Below are positions 16,078 through 26,418 of a stretch of DNA of 45,224 bases, in pieces. The notes beneath the pieces were generated by a model that was not told the origin of the DNA, ran no database searches, and worked only from the letters and a program-made list of their open reading frames with translations. Every line of letters starts with the position of its first letter. Position 1 is the stretch's first letter. The position numbers were made by a program, and so were the translations under genes. This DNA comes from Kribbella antibiotica (lineage in GTDB: Bacteria; Actinomycetota; Actinomycetes; Propionibacteriales; Kribbellaceae): contig NZ_SMKX01000062.1 of the NCBI RefSeq assembly GCF_004349055.1, positions 1 to 45,224 on the forward strand. Direction: 5' to 3'.

Positions 16078-17529
16078 TCAGTCGGCGAGGCGGTGGAGGC
16101 GGGCGGCGACGGCGGCGCGGCGGCGATCGGCCGGCGGCAGGTTCGCTTCCAAGGTCTCGAAAATCTCCAGATCCTCTGCTCCTGTTGAGGTTTGAGCGAA
16201 TCGCCACAACAGCTCGATGTCCGCGGAGTCGAGGACGGCGTGGCGCAGGGTGGCGTCGAGTTCGTCGCGCTCGGCGCGCAGAGCCGGGGCATCGGAGCGG
16301 GTGAGCAGCGGGCCTGCATAGAGGTCGACCGCGGTCCGCAGATCACCGCGGTGCATTGCCTTCTGTACGTCGGTGATGTCGCCGGTGACATCGGCGATGA
16401 TCCGGTACGGCTTGGTGTCGAGGACTCCGCCGCCGAGCAGGTTCCGCAGCCGGTGCATCTCGGCCCGGACGGTCGTCGGATTGCCCTCGTCGCCGTACAG
16501 CTGGAGCATCAGTTGCTCAGCGGTCAGCCCGGTTGGGTGCAGGAGGAGCAGTGTCAGCACCTCGGCCCGGCGCAAGGTCAGCTTGATCTCGCGACCGCCG
16601 ACGACGGCCAGTGGCTGACCGGCGCCGAGCAGCTTCAGGCGCAATGACGGTCGGGTACGGCGGATCGGCGTACCGGGGATGCGGAGCAGGTAGCCCTCGT
16701 CGAGGGGTTCGATCAGGCCTTCACGGCCGTCGCCGAGATCAATCCGGTCGGTCCCGGGTGGCACAACCAGTCGCTTCGGCAGCCACTCGAGTGGCTGGAC
16801 GGCGAGCACTCGGCCGCTCGGGGTGAGCAGCGCGCCGGGTGCATCGCCGAGCGCGACCAGGTGCTGCATGTTGCGGGCGCGCAGCATCTCGTCGGCCGCA
16901 GCCATCCGGACTCGCAGTTGGCCCTCGGCGAGCTGGGCTGCGGCCGTCACCAACGCGACCATCGCGGGATGGACTGTGCGCAGCGGACCGGAGACATCGA
17001 CGGCGCCGATCAATTTGCCGGTGTCGGGGTCGTGCACCGGTGCGGCCGCGCAGGTCCATTCGTGGATCCGGCGGACGAGGTGCTCGGCGGAGTGGATCTG
17101 CACGGGCTGGCCGGTAGCGAGCGCCGTTCCCATCCCGTTGGTGCCGATCTGGTCCTCGGACCAGATCGCTCCTTCGGACAAGGCGATCCGGTCGGCCTGA
17201 CGCCGGACGGCGGCTGATCCTTCGCGCCACAGGATCGTCCCCTGGGCATCGGTGATGATCATGATGTGCGACGCCTCGTCGGCGATCGTGGTCAGCGTCT
17301 GCCGCAACACCGGCAGCACCGCATGCAGCGGGTGGTCGGCCCGGAGCGCCTCCAACAGGTCGAGGTCGACGACCATCGGGGGCGCATCCAGCTCGGGGTC
17401 GACTGCGGCGGCGAGTGAGCGTTCCCACGACGCAGCGACCAGCGGGCGCGGTGCTCCGGGCACCCGGTGACCACCGAGCACCTCGTCGTACAGCGCGCTC
17501 AACTTGCGCGCCCGGTCGCCCGCGTCCAT
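16078..17529 (-). CDS. GAF-domain transcriptional regulator of the aldehyde dehydrogenase locus
   Basis: The protein has 483 residues; the ATG at 17529 is preceded by GAGGTGAGG. Residues about 60-200 contain an AcoR-like GAF sensor (IALSEGAIWSEDQIGTNGMG, HEWTCAAAPVHDPDTGKL, IGAVDVSGP). The C-terminal part has a winged-helix segment (LTLRRAEVLTLLLLHPTGLT, then VRAEMHRLRNLLGGG). There is no sigma-54 AAA+ domain, so it is not a classical AcoR activator. It is divergent from aldD-like ALDH with two TGCAACGTCG repeats between them, so it most likely senses an aldehyde or alcohol and controls that operon. Confidence 0.85.
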   Translation of the reverse strand: MDAGDRARKLSALYDEVLGGHRVPGAPRPLVAASWERSLAAAVDPELDAPPMVVDLDLLEALRADHPLHAVLPVLRQTLTTIADEASHIMIITDAQGTILWREGSAAVRRQADRIALSEGAIWSEDQIGTNGMGTALATGQPVQIHSAEHLVRRIHEWTCAAAPVHDPDTGKLIGAVDVSGPLRTVHPAMVALVTAAAQLAEGQLRVRMAAADEMLRARNMQHLVALGDAPGALLTPSGRVLAVQPLEWLPKRLVVPPGTDRIDLGDGREGLIEPLDEGYLLRIPGTPIRRTRPSLRLKLLGAGQPLAVVGGREIKLTLRRAEVLTLLLLHPTGLTAEQLMLQLYGDEGNPTTVRAEMHRLRNLLGGGVLDTKPYRIIADVTGDITDVQKAMHRGDLRTAVDLYAGPLLTRSDAPALRAERDELDATLRHAVLDSADIELLWRFAQTSTGAEDLEIFETLEANLPPADRRRAAVAARLHRLAD

Positions 17530-17545
17530 CGCCTCACCTCGTCGG

Positions 17546-17567
17546 TGCAACGTCGATGCAACGTCGC
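17546..17567. promoter_or_regulatory. Two tandem 11-bp repeats between the GAF regulator and ALDH
   Basis: TGCAACGTCGA (17546-17556) is followed directly by TGCAACGTCGC (17557-17567). The tandem 11-bp spacing places the two sites on one face of the helix. They lie just upstream of the GAF regulator start and in the ALDH promoter region, the expected place for its binding site. Confidence 0.55.
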
Positions 17568-17611
17568 ACTCCGTAGATTCCGGTCCACGTCAGGTATCCC
17601 AAGGAGGACCT

Positions 17612-19135
<1,524 letters not shown>

Positions 19136-19137
19136 TC

Positions 19138-19515
19138 GTGGTCGCGAAGGTTCTGCTCAGTGCGGCTGCGGAGGACTTGCTCCGCAGCCTCACCGAGACG
19201 CACGGTCCGCTGATGTTCCATCAGTCGGGCGGGTGTTGCGACGGGAGCTCGCCGATGTGCTTTCCCGACGGCGAGTTCCGGACCGGTCCGGCTGACGTGC
19301 ACCTCGGCAACCTCATGGTCGAGGGGCTCGATCAGCCGATCGGCTTCTGGATGTCGGCCGTTCAGTACGAGTACTGGAAACACACGCAGCTCACTGTCGA
19401 CGTCGTGAAGGGGCGGGGCAGCGGATTCTCGGTCGAGGCGCCCGAGGGCGTTCGCTTCCTGATCCGCTCCCGCCTCTTCACCGACCAGGAGTCCGAGGCT
19501 CTAGGACTCCTCTGA
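19138..19515 (+). CDS. DUF779 family protein
   Basis: The protein has 125 residues from a GTG 2 bp after the aldehyde dehydrogenase stop, so the two are co-transcribed. It carries the family signature GPLMFHQSGGCCDGSSPMC with three conserved Cys, followed by LGNLMVEGLDQPIGFWMS. DUF779 genes are habitual partners of ExaC-type aldehyde dehydrogenases. The biochemical role is not established; the Cys cluster could bind a metal. A hairpin follows the stop. Confidence 0.92.
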   Translation: MVAKVLLSAAAEDLLRSLTETHGPLMFHQSGGCCDGSSPMCFPDGEFRTGPADVHLGNLMVEGLDQPIGFWMSAVQYEYWKHTQLTVDVVKGRGSGFSVEAPEGVRFLIRSRLFTDQESEALGLL

Positions 19516-19520
19516 AGCGG

Positions 19521-19558
19521 GTGCCGACCGTCCGGTGGCGTTGCCGGGCGGCCGGCAC
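19521..19558. terminator. Bidirectional terminator hairpin
   Basis: GTGCCGaCCGtCCGG pairs with CCGGgCGGcCGGCAC with two mismatches around a 7-8 nt loop. It lies between the convergent DUF779 and nucleotidyltransferase-like genes and could serve both. Confidence 0.65.
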
Positions 19559-19568
19559 TCTTCTGCAG

Positions 19569-20048
19569 CTACAGATCCAGTACGGCGTTGTAGATCATCG
19601 TGCTGTCTAGGCCGCTCTCCTTGAGTCGCAGGATGGTTAGCCGCTGCTCATCGGTTGCCGCCGCGACCCGCTCGGCGTACTCGACGTGCGGGCGGTCGAC
19701 GACGTGCAGCCAGAAGGTCAGGTCGATCTTCCAGGTCGCCGTGTGCAGTACGGCGTAGTACCGCTCGTCGGTGATCGCCGGGGTCGGCCGCCGGTCGGCG
19801 CGTTCGTCGCGGAAGTCGATGGACTCGAGTTGAACCCGTTGCGCGAGGGTGGTGAGCCCGCTCAGGACGGTGGGGCCGGTCGCGTCGGGGGCGTCGAACA
19901 TGACGTCCAGGTCGCGCGTCGCCATCAGCCCGGACCGGGCGCTGCCGATGAGCGTCGGCGGCCAAGGGAACGCCGTACCGAGGTCTAGTTCGGTGAACAG
20001 TTGGTGAGCTTCGGATTGCAGGGTGTGAGCGCGATCGGCGAGGGACAT
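19569..20048 (-). CDS. Nucleotidyltransferase-fold protein
   Basis: The protein has 159 residues. The segment LIGSARSGLMATRDLDVMFD fits the GS...D-x-D signature of the nucleotidyltransferase superfamily. The remaining strands and helices (YYAVLHTATWKIDLTFWLHV) supply a possible third acidic residue (Asp in KIDLTF). This is the minimal fold used by MNT-type and kanamycin-nucleotidyltransferase-like proteins. No HEPN partner is adjacent, so a toxin-antitoxin role is not supported. Substrate unknown. Confidence 0.7.
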   Translation of the reverse strand: MSLADRAHTLQSEAHQLFTELDLGTAFPWPPTLIGSARSGLMATRDLDVMFDAPDATGPTVLSGLTTLAQRVQLESIDFRDERADRRPTPAITDERYYAVLHTATWKIDLTFWLHVVDRPHVEYAERVAAATDEQRLTILRLKESGLDSTMIYNAVLDL

Positions 20049-20086
20049 GCGCCCATTCTCCGGAAAGACGCGGGGAATCCTTCAGT

Positions 20087-20175
20087 GTTTTCCCGATCAG
20101 GCAGATTGCCGGATTCACGGGGAAAACCGGGGTGTTTCGGGGCGGGTGTCACGGGTGCGCCCATGACATTTGTCA
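20087..20175. promoter_or_regulatory. Upstream region of the S53 peptidase with two dyads
   Basis: GTTTTCCC (20087-20094) is complementary to GGGAAAAC (20120-20127). Further right, TGACATTTGTCA (20164-20175) is a dyad with 5-bp arms and a TT centre. Both lie upstream of the secreted peptidase gene and are candidate regulator sites. No -10/-35 pair is convincing. Confidence 0.4.
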
Positions 20176-20298
20176 GAGGCGTAATCGCTGGCTTCCGATC
20201 CGTGGCCGGGCGGACGATTCGAGCACCAACCAACTGTCGGTCGCCGCCCTTCCGATGAGGTTTTCCGGGGCGGCGACCTGCCCACTCGAGGAGTTCTG

Positions 20299-21501
20299 TT
20301 GAGGCAACGGATTCTCGTGTCCGCCCTGGGCGCCGGCGCACTGGCCGTCGCGGGACTGACCGCAGCAACAGGGGCTTACGCAGCCCCGATCACCCCCTAC
20401 ACCGCCGGGAAGCACGCGGCGCAAGTGTGTTCGGCCGCCAAGGCCAAGCACACCGCGAGCTGCCACGCGATCAAACTGGTCGCGAGCAACGGCGTCACCC
20501 CCGCAACGGCCGCACCGCCGGCCACCGGACTCACCCCCACCGGTCTGCGGGACGCATACAAGCTCGATGGCCTGAAAGCCGCCGGCCGAACCGTCGCGAT
20601 CGTCGACGCGTACGGCTATCCGAACCTGGAACGCGACCTCGGTGTCTACCGCTCCCAGTTCGGCCTGTCCTCCTGTACGACGGCCAACGGCTGTCTGCGG
20701 ATCATCAACCAGACCGGCGGGACCACCTTGCCGACGTTCAATGTCGGCTGGGCCGGTGAGCAAGCACTCGACGTCGACGCGGTTTCGGCCGCAGCTCCGG
20801 ATGCGAAGATCCTCGTCGTACAGGCGAAGTCGGCGAGCTTTGCCGACCTCGGTACGGCGGTGCAGACGGCGGCCAAGCAGGCCGGTGTCGTGGCGATCTC
20901 CAACAGCTACGGCGGTGGCGACGCCTCCGACAGCGACTACGGCACGTACTACAACCACCCGGGCATCGCGGTCACCGCGTCGACCGGTGACGACGGCTAT
21001 CAAGGGGGCAGCTACCCGGCCTCCTCGTCGTACACGACAGCAGTCGGCGGTACGTCGCTTGTTGCCGCGAGCAACTCTCGCGGCTGGAGCGAGTCCGTGT
21101 GGGACGGCGCCGGTTCGGGTTGTTCGACGTACAACACTGCTCTGAGCGCGGCGGCCTCGTTCGGCACCGGCTGCTCGAAGCGGGCGATGGCCGATGTGTC
21201 GGCCGCGGCCGACCCGGGCAAGGGCGGGATGGCGGTCTACTACCCGACCAGCAAGACGGCGTCGACCTGGGCACAGTTCGGCGGGACCAGTGAGGCCGCG
21301 CCGATCATTGCCGCGGTCTACGCACTGTCCGGCAACACCGCCGGCTACGCGAACGCGCTGCCCTACGCACACCCGGGCTCGCTGTTCGACGTAACCACCG
21401 GCAGCAACGGAAGTTGCCCGACAACCCAGTGGTGCAACGCGCGCACCGGCTGGGACGGGCCGACCGGACTGGGTACCCCGAACGGAGCTGGCGCCTTCTA
21501 G
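20299..21501 (+). CDS. Secreted S53 (sedolisin-like) serine-carboxyl peptidase
   Basis: The protein has 400 residues from a TTG with GAGGAG upstream. The signal peptide is RILVSALGAGALAVAGL with cleavage near AYA-AP. The subtilisin-like fold is clear. AIVDAYGYPNLERDL opens the core, GEQALDVD supplies the Glu154/Asp158 pair of sedolisins, TGDDGY supplies the oxyanion Asp231, and GGTSEAAP holds the nucleophile Ser331. The segment between signal peptide and catalytic core is only about 45 residues, far shorter than the usual sedolisin pro-domain. An acid-type extracellular endopeptidase is expected. A strong terminator follows. Confidence 0.88.
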   Translation: MRQRILVSALGAGALAVAGLTAATGAYAAPITPYTAGKHAAQVCSAAKAKHTASCHAIKLVASNGVTPATAAPPATGLTPTGLRDAYKLDGLKAAGRTVAIVDAYGYPNLERDLGVYRSQFGLSSCTTANGCLRIINQTGGTTLPTFNVGWAGEQALDVDAVSAAAPDAKILVVQAKSASFADLGTAVQTAAKQAGVVAISNSYGGGDASDSDYGTYYNHPGIAVTASTGDDGYQGGSYPASSSYTTAVGGTSLVAASNSRGWSESVWDGAGSGCSTYNTALSAAASFGTGCSKRAMADVSAAADPGKGGMAVYYPTSKTASTWAQFGGTSEAAPIIAAVYALSGNTAGYANALPYAHPGSLFDVTTGSNGSCPTTQWCNARTGWDGPTGLGTPNGAGAF

Positions 21502-21514
21502 GGAACCCGTTGAA

Positions 21515-21556
21515 TGAGCGGCCGGGCCCTTACCGCGATTAGGGCTCGGCCGCTCA
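21515..21556. terminator. Terminator of the S53 peptidase gene
   Basis: TGAGCGGCCGgGCCCT pairs with AGGGCtCGGCCGCTCA (one mismatch) around a 10-nt loop. It is followed by CAGTTACGCCCTTTTG with a short T-run. Confidence 0.85.
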
Positions 21557-21727
21557 GTTACGCCCTTTTGTCTGTTGTCTTCAGTAGTGTTTCGCTCACG
21601 AAGGACAACCCTCGTCTCCGCGCCATTCCGGGGATATCTCTTCCCCGGTGCCGTTTGCGGGCCTAAGGTCGGGCCCGGACGGGTCGCGGAGGGCGATTCG
21701 CGCTGTCAACATTTTCTGGAGCGTTCT

Positions 21728-24631
21728 TTGAGCACATCACGCAGACGGCGGGGGCTCTTCGCAGCTACCGCGGTCTCCGCCGCCACCTTGCTGGCCGTCA
21801 CCGCCGCTGCCGGCGGCGCGACCGCGGCCCCGACCGCCGGTCCCGGCGAGGGTAAGGCGGCCTCGGCCGACAAGAACCTGAGCAAGGAGCGGAAGGGCAA
21901 CTACGACGCCCGGACGCCGAACGCGAAGACCACCTACGACCGCGCCGCCAAGGTGGCCGGCAAGGAGTCCGCAGCGTCGAAGAAGTTCCGCGACTCGCTC
22001 GGCATCCAGGGTGTCGCCGAGATCGACCCGAACACCGGCACCCCGGCGCAGGTCACGAAGCTGAACGGCTTCCTGACCGGCCGCAGCGCCAAGAAGGCGC
22101 CGGACGTTGTGCTCGCCTACGTGAAGGCGCACCCGGAGGTCTTCAAGCTCACGACCGCCGACCTGGCGACGCTGAAGCTGCGCAAGGACTACGTCGACGA
22201 TCTCGGCATCCACCACGTCTTCTGGTCGCAGGTGGTCGACGGCACGGAGGTGTTCGGCAACGGCCTGAAGGCCAACGTCACCAAGCACGGCGAGCTGATC
22301 TCGATCATGGGCTCGCCCGTGGCCGGACTGACCGCCCAGGCGCAGGCGCGCTCGGCCGACCCGGCGGTCTCCGCCGACCAGGCCCGGACCAAGGCTGCCG
22401 ACGACATCGACGCGACCGCCGCCACGGCGACCGCGAAGACGACCGGCAACGACGTCAAGTGGACCAACGGCGACACCGCCAAGCAGGTCTGGTTCCACAC
22501 CGCAGACGGCCTGCGCAAGGGCTGGATGACGTACGTCAACGCCGGCGGCACCAAGGTCTACACCCACGTCATCGACGCCCAGACCGGCGCGCTGCTGTAC
22601 CGGCGTGACCTGTCCAGCGCCGGCAACGGCGACGCCCTGGTTCAGGACAACTACCCGGGCGCTGCCAAGGGCGGCACCCAGCGCGTCGAGAACCTGATCT
22701 ACAACAAGTGGCTGCCGAAGAACGCCAAGACGCTGCTCGAGGGCACCTCGGTCGCGGCCTGGGCCGACATCAACGACGACAACCAGCCGAACACCGGTGA
22801 GACCGTCAACGTGCCGGGCACCCCGACCGGCGGTCAGTACAAGATCGTTCCGTTCCAGAGCTCGTCGACGTTCTGCTCGGCGGTGTTCGTCTGTACCTGG
22901 GACCCGGCCAAGCCGGACTCCTGGAAGACGAACATGAACCAGGACGTCACCAACGGCTTCTACCTGGCCAGCAACTTCCACGACTGGCTGGCCAAGCCGC
23001 CGATCAGCTTCACCAAGGCGGCCGGCTCGTTCGACGCCGACGGCGGCGACCCGGTCCTGCTGAACGCGCTCGACGGCGCGGGGACCGGTGCGGACGGTGG
23101 CCCGGACGCCAACCACATGAACAACGCGAACATGAACACTCCGCCGGACGGCACCCCGCCGACCATGCAGATGTACCTGTTCCAGGACCCGTCCGGCGGC
23201 TACATCCCGAGCAGCTCGTCGAACGACGCCAGCATCCTGTACCACGAGTACACCCACGGTCTGTCGAACCGCCTCGTGGTCGACGCCACCGGTAACGGAA
23301 CGCTGAACAGCATCCAGGCCGGCTCGATGGGCGAGGCGTGGAGCGACTTCTACGCGATGGACTACCTGGTCGCGCACAACCTGGAGAAGGACACCACCGG
23401 TCCCGGTGAGATCCTCGAGGGCAAGTACGTCGGCCACGGCGGTCTGTTCCGGACCCAGGCGATCGACTGCCGCGTCAAGGCCGTCAGCCCGAACTGCATC
23501 CAGCCCGACGGTTCGAAGGGCGGCTACACGTACGGCGACTTCCCGACCATCGGCGGTGCGCCCGAGGTGCACGCCTCCGGTGAAGTCTGGGCCCAGACGC
23601 TGTGGGACCTGCGAGAGCGCTTCGGCCGTGCCTACGCGCTGAGCATCATCACCCGCGCGATGGAGCTGTCGCCGGCCGACCCGACGATGCTCGACATGCG
23701 TAACGCGATCGTGCAGGCCGACCTGGTCGCCAGCGGCGGCAAGAACGCCGGCATCATCTGGCAGGTCTTCGCCAACCGCGGCATGGGCTGGTTCGCCGGT
23801 GTCCTGGACGGCGGCGACCCGTTCCCGATCGAGGACTTCCACAAGCCGCCGACAGGCGCCACGACCACGGTCACCGGCGTTGTGACGGACAAGGACACCG
23901 GCGCTCCGGTGCCGGGCGCGCTGGTCTTCGTCGGCGGTCATGCCTCCGGCTATGCCGGTGACTACGCCGCGACGACGGATGCCGCCGGCAAGTACAAGAT
24001 CACCGGTGTCGCTCCTGGCACCTACGGCAAGTTCGTTGTCTCCGGTCCGGGCCTCGAGGTGCTGACCGCTCCGCTGACCGTCAAGGCCGGCGGCACGACA
24101 GCCAACTTCGCACCGCGGCACAACTGGGCAGCAAGCTCGGGTGGCGCCGCGGTGGTCGGCTTCAACGGTCCGGACTTCAGCCCGCAGTGTGGGCCGGCGT
24201 ACGCGATCAACAGCAGCCAGGGCACTGGCTGGGGCAGCACCACCGGTAACGACGCCGGTGCGCCGTCCGGTGTGATGATCCCGAAGCACGTCGACATCAA
24301 GCTGGGTGCGCCGGTCACGGTCACCAAGTTCTCGGTCGACCCGTCGAACACCTGTGGCGACCCAGGCAGCGCCTCGACCGGCAAGTACCGGATCGAGACC
24401 TCGGCCGACGGTCAGACCTGGGCGACCGCCCAGGAGGGTGAGTTCACCGCCGCCAACCGCGGCAAGTACACCGAGCTGGCCCCGACCGCCAACGCCACCG
24501 GCGTTCAGTACGTGCGGTTCTGGATGCTCAGCCCGCAGGTTCCGGACTTCGCGAACAACTGCCCGGCCGGCGCCTTCGGCGGCTGCCGGTTCACCGACAT
24601 GACCGAGCTCCAGGTCTTCGGCAACAAGTAG
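21728..24631 (+). CDS. Secreted M36 (fungalysin-type) metallopeptidase with carboxypeptidase-regulatory-like and discoidin-like C-terminal domains
   Basis: The protein has 967 residues. The TTG at 21728 is favoured because it follows TGGAG and begins a clean signal peptide (SRRRRGLFAATAVSAATLLA). The pro-region has FTP/PepSY-type sequence (VFWSQVVDGTEVFGNGLKAN). The catalytic domain has HEYTHGLSNRL (His506, Glu507, His510) and the third zinc ligand Glu536 in GSMGEAWSDFYAMD. After it come a carboxypeptidase-regulatory-like beta domain (VTGVVTDKDTGAPVPGALVF) and an F5/8-type discoidin-like domain ending in TELQVFGN. The last two probably anchor the protease to surfaces or sugars. With the S53 enzyme it forms an extracellular proteolysis pair. 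Confidence 0.92.
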   Translation: MSTSRRRRGLFAATAVSAATLLAVTAAAGGATAAPTAGPGEGKAASADKNLSKERKGNYDARTPNAKTTYDRAAKVAGKESAASKKFRDSLGIQGVAEIDPNTGTPAQVTKLNGFLTGRSAKKAPDVVLAYVKAHPEVFKLTTADLATLKLRKDYVDDLGIHHVFWSQVVDGTEVFGNGLKANVTKHGELISIMGSPVAGLTAQAQARSADPAVSADQARTKAADDIDATAATATAKTTGNDVKWTNGDTAKQVWFHTADGLRKGWMTYVNAGGTKVYTHVIDAQTGALLYRRDLSSAGNGDALVQDNYPGAAKGGTQRVENLIYNKWLPKNAKTLLEGTSVAAWADINDDNQPNTGETVNVPGTPTGGQYKIVPFQSSSTFCSAVFVCTWDPAKPDSWKTNMNQDVTNGFYLASNFHDWLAKPPISFTKAAGSFDADGGDPVLLNALDGAGTGADGGPDANHMNNANMNTPPDGTPPTMQMYLFQDPSGGYIPSSSSNDASILYHEYTHGLSNRLVVDATGNGTLNSIQAGSMGEAWSDFYAMDYLVAHNLEKDTTGPGEILEGKYVGHGGLFRTQAIDCRVKAVSPNCIQPDGSKGGYTYGDFPTIGGAPEVHASGEVWAQTLWDLRERFGRAYALSIITRAMELSPADPTMLDMRNAIVQADLVASGGKNAGIIWQVFANRGMGWFAGVLDGGDPFPIEDFHKPPTGATTTVTGVVTDKDTGAPVPGALVFVGGHASGYAGDYAATTDAAGKYKITGVAPGTYGKFVVSGPGLEVLTAPLTVKAGGTTANFAPRHNWAASSGGAAVVGFNGPDFSPQCGPAYAINSSQGTGWGSTTGNDAGAPSGVMIPKHVDIKLGAPVTVTKFSVDPSNTCGDPGSASTGKYRIETSADGQTWATAQEGEFTAANRGKYTELAPTANATGVQYVRFWMLSPQVPDFANNCPAGAFGGCRFTDMTELQVFGNK

Positions 24632-24648
24632 TAGTCCTGCACCACTGA

Positions 24649-24682
24649 CTGTGGCGGTCACCTTGCTGGGTGGCCGCCACAG
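24649..24682. terminator. Terminator of the M36 gene
   Basis: CTGTGGCGGtCACC pairs with GGTGgCCGCCACAG around TTGCTG, 18 bp after the M36 stop. It also lies just past the stop of the convergent gene at 24688 and can serve both directions. Confidence 0.8.
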
Positions 24683-24687
24683 CTGCG

Positions 24688-25125
24688 TTACCGGTTGGTC
24701 GCGGCGGTGGGGAGCGGGTTGGGGTTCGGCTCGGGCGTCGCCAGCGAAAGGAACCAGCCACCGTTCCGCCGCCGTACCTCCAGGTCGAACTCACGGCATG
24801 CACTCTGGCCGTGGGGGACGGTGACAATGCCAGAGGCGAGGTAGTCGGCGAGTTCGCTGCGGAGGACTGTGACGCGAGCTCCGCTGAAATCCGATCCGCG
24901 GCACTGGTCGATCAGCCGTCGGGCCGCTTGCTCACGTCCGCTGAGGTCGGGGTCTGCCACCTTGAGCAACCCGTCCTTGTCCTGTGCGGACAGTGCCTGG
25001 AGCGCGCTGTCGGCAGCTATCTGCGGGGTGTCCGCACCGTCCGGATCGTTGAACTTGTCGACGACCAGCACCGTCGCTGTGCCCCAGACCGCGACCACGC
25101 CCGCGATGGCGAGCAGAACCTTCAT
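24688..25125 (-). CDS. Hypothetical exported/membrane-anchored protein
   Basis: The protein has 145 residues from an ATG at 25125 with AAGGGGG upstream; a longer frame to 25194 has no such site. An N-terminal helix (KVLLAIAGVVAVWGTATVLV) is a signal or anchor. The outer part has a small helical domain (SALQALSAQDKDGLLKVADP, then GREQAARRLIDQC) and a C-terminal strand region (FDLEVRRRNGGWFLSLA). It resembles the many small actinobacterial exported proteins with a nuclear-transport-factor-like layout, but that is an impression. Function unknown. Confidence 0.7.
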   Translation of the reverse strand: MKVLLAIAGVVAVWGTATVLVVDKFNDPDGADTPQIAADSALQALSAQDKDGLLKVADPDLSGREQAARRLIDQCRGSDFSGARVTVLRSELADYLASGIVTVPHGQSACREFDLEVRRRNGGWFLSLATPEPNPNPLPTAATNR

Positions 25126-25260
25126 CGCACCAGCCCCCTTGCTCGTGTGGTCTGGTGAGACGCCCGCTCGCGGGGGTTCGTTGCCGGTATCCACATTCTG
25201 GGACCGGACAAGTAAGTGCAGTGACTTGGTTTAGTTTCAAAGGGTGGATGCAGGGAGTGG

Positions 25261-25300
25261 TCGGTCGCCGCTCCGCTCAGGTGGGCGGAGCGGCGACCGA
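25261..25300. terminator. Terminator of the LacI gene
   Basis: TCGGTCGCCGCTCCGC pairs perfectly over 16 bp with GCGGAGCGGCGACCGA around an 8-nt loop. The LacI stop codon lies in the loop, so one arm encodes the last residues of the protein. Confidence 0.8.
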
Positions 25301-26281
25301 ACCACGCTCGATCAAGGTCGGTACGACGGTGGTGCGGCGGACGCGGCGGTTGGTATCGACCGTGGCGGTGACGCGGGCGACCACGTCGGTGACCAGGTCG
25401 TCCAAGGGCCAGTGGAAGCTGGACAGCGGCGGCGTGAGCAACTGCGAGAGCGGCTGGTCGTCGTAGCCGAGCAGCGAAACGTCCTCGGGGACGCGGAGGC
25501 CGAGCTCACGGCTGGCGGCGTACACCCCGAAGGCCATCGAATCGGCGAGCGCCAAGATGCCGGTCGGGCGCGGCGCCGAGGTCAGCAGCTTGCGGGCCAC
25601 CTCGGTGGCGCCGGGCAGGTCGTGCGGGCACTGCACGATCCGGATCTTGAGCTTGAGGTCGACCGCGACGCGCTGAGCAATCTCCTCCGCCGGGCGGTCG
25701 ATCTCGGCGCGCAGGGTTGGGCTGAGCACGGCGACCTCGCGGTGGCCGGCATCGGCCAGCCGCTGCAGCGCGACGCTGACGCCGGTCTCGTTGTCGAAGA
25801 CCACCTCGGACTTCGCTTTCGCGCCGGCCAGTGCGTCGCCGATCGCGATCACCGGGGCCTGCTGAGCGATCGTGGCCCATCCCGGCGCGGAGGGGTCGAT
25901 CGGGATCACCACGATCGCGTCGGCACGGTGGTCGACCAGGTGCTGAGCCAGCTCGAGCTGGCGAGCGGCGTCGCCGGCGGAGTCGATGATCCAGGCGTTG
26001 CGGTCGGGGGCGAGGAGCTCGCGGCCGAGCGCGGCCGCCAGGCGCTGCTGCCACAGGTCCTCGAGGGATGCGCAGAGCACGCCGATCGAACCGCTCTTGC
26101 CGGAAGCCAGGGCGCGGGCCACGGGATCGGCGGAGTAGCCGAGTCGCTCAGCGGATTCCTGCACTCGCTGCCGGGTCTCCGGAGTTCCATGCAGACCACG
26201 CAGCGCGTACGACACCGCAGCCATCGACAGGCCGGTGTCGGCGGCGATGTCTTTGAGGGTCGGCCGTCGGCTTCCGGGCAT
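25277..26281 (-). CDS. LacI-family transcriptional repressor
   Basis: The protein has 334 residues. The N-terminal helix-turn-helix and hinge are typical: PTLKDIAADTGLSMAAVSYA, LRGLHGTPETRQRVQESAER, then YSADPVARALASGKSG. The periplasmic-binding-like core follows (IGVLCASLEDLWQQRL, DAIVVIPIDPS, GILALADSMAFGVYAA, VSLLGYDDQPLSQLLTPPLS). The effector is unknown. Two perfect copies of TGAAGCGCTTCA, the standard LacI/GalR half-site form, lie between it and the divergent amidohydrolase operon. It therefore most likely represses that operon and itself. Confidence 0.93.
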   Translation of the reverse strand: MPGSRRPTLKDIAADTGLSMAAVSYALRGLHGTPETRQRVQESAERLGYSADPVARALASGKSGSIGVLCASLEDLWQQRLAAALGRELLAPDRNAWIIDSAGDAARQLELAQHLVDHRADAIVVIPIDPSAPGWATIAQQAPVIAIGDALAGAKAKSEVVFDNETGVSVALQRLADAGHREVAVLSPTLRAEIDRPAEEIAQRVAVDLKLKIRIVQCPHDLPGATEVARKLLTSAPRPTGILALADSMAFGVYAASRELGLRVPEDVSLLGYDDQPLSQLLTPPLSSFHWPLDDLVTDVVARVTATVDTNRRVRRTTVVPTLIERGSVAAPPT

Positions 26282-26331
26282 GGTCTGAACCCTAGCCCGG
26301 CCCTCGGACAAAAACTTGACAACCAAGGCTT

Positions 26332-26343
26332 TGAAGCGCTTCA
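26332..26343. promoter_or_regulatory. LacI-type operator O1
   Basis: TGAAGCGCTTCA is a perfect 12-bp palindrome. It overlaps the region expected for the -10 box of a promoter whose -35 could be TTGACA at 26316-26321. Confidence 0.85.
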
Positions 26344-26355
26344 CTCTTCATGTAC

Positions 26356-26367
26356 TGAAGCGCTTCA
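26356..26367. promoter_or_regulatory. LacI-type operator O2
   Basis: This is a second perfect TGAAGCGCTTCA with its centre 24 bp from O1 (about 2.3 helical turns). It lies between O1 and the GTG of the amidohydrolase gene. Confidence 0.85.
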
Positions 26368-26418
26368 ATCTGATCAAACAAAATTGGCCCGTCAGGTATC
26401 CGGCCGGAAGGAGGAGCT

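Noticed and set aside
19569..20048. Nucleotidyltransferase-like gene as half of an MNT-HEPN toxin-antitoxin pair
   Set aside because: No HEPN-type partner gene lies next to it; the neighbour is convergent and belongs to the ALDH operon.
21737..24661. A 974-codon minus-strand open frame
   Set aside because: It is antisense to the M36 peptidase; its translation is a low-complexity Arg/Val/Gly string.
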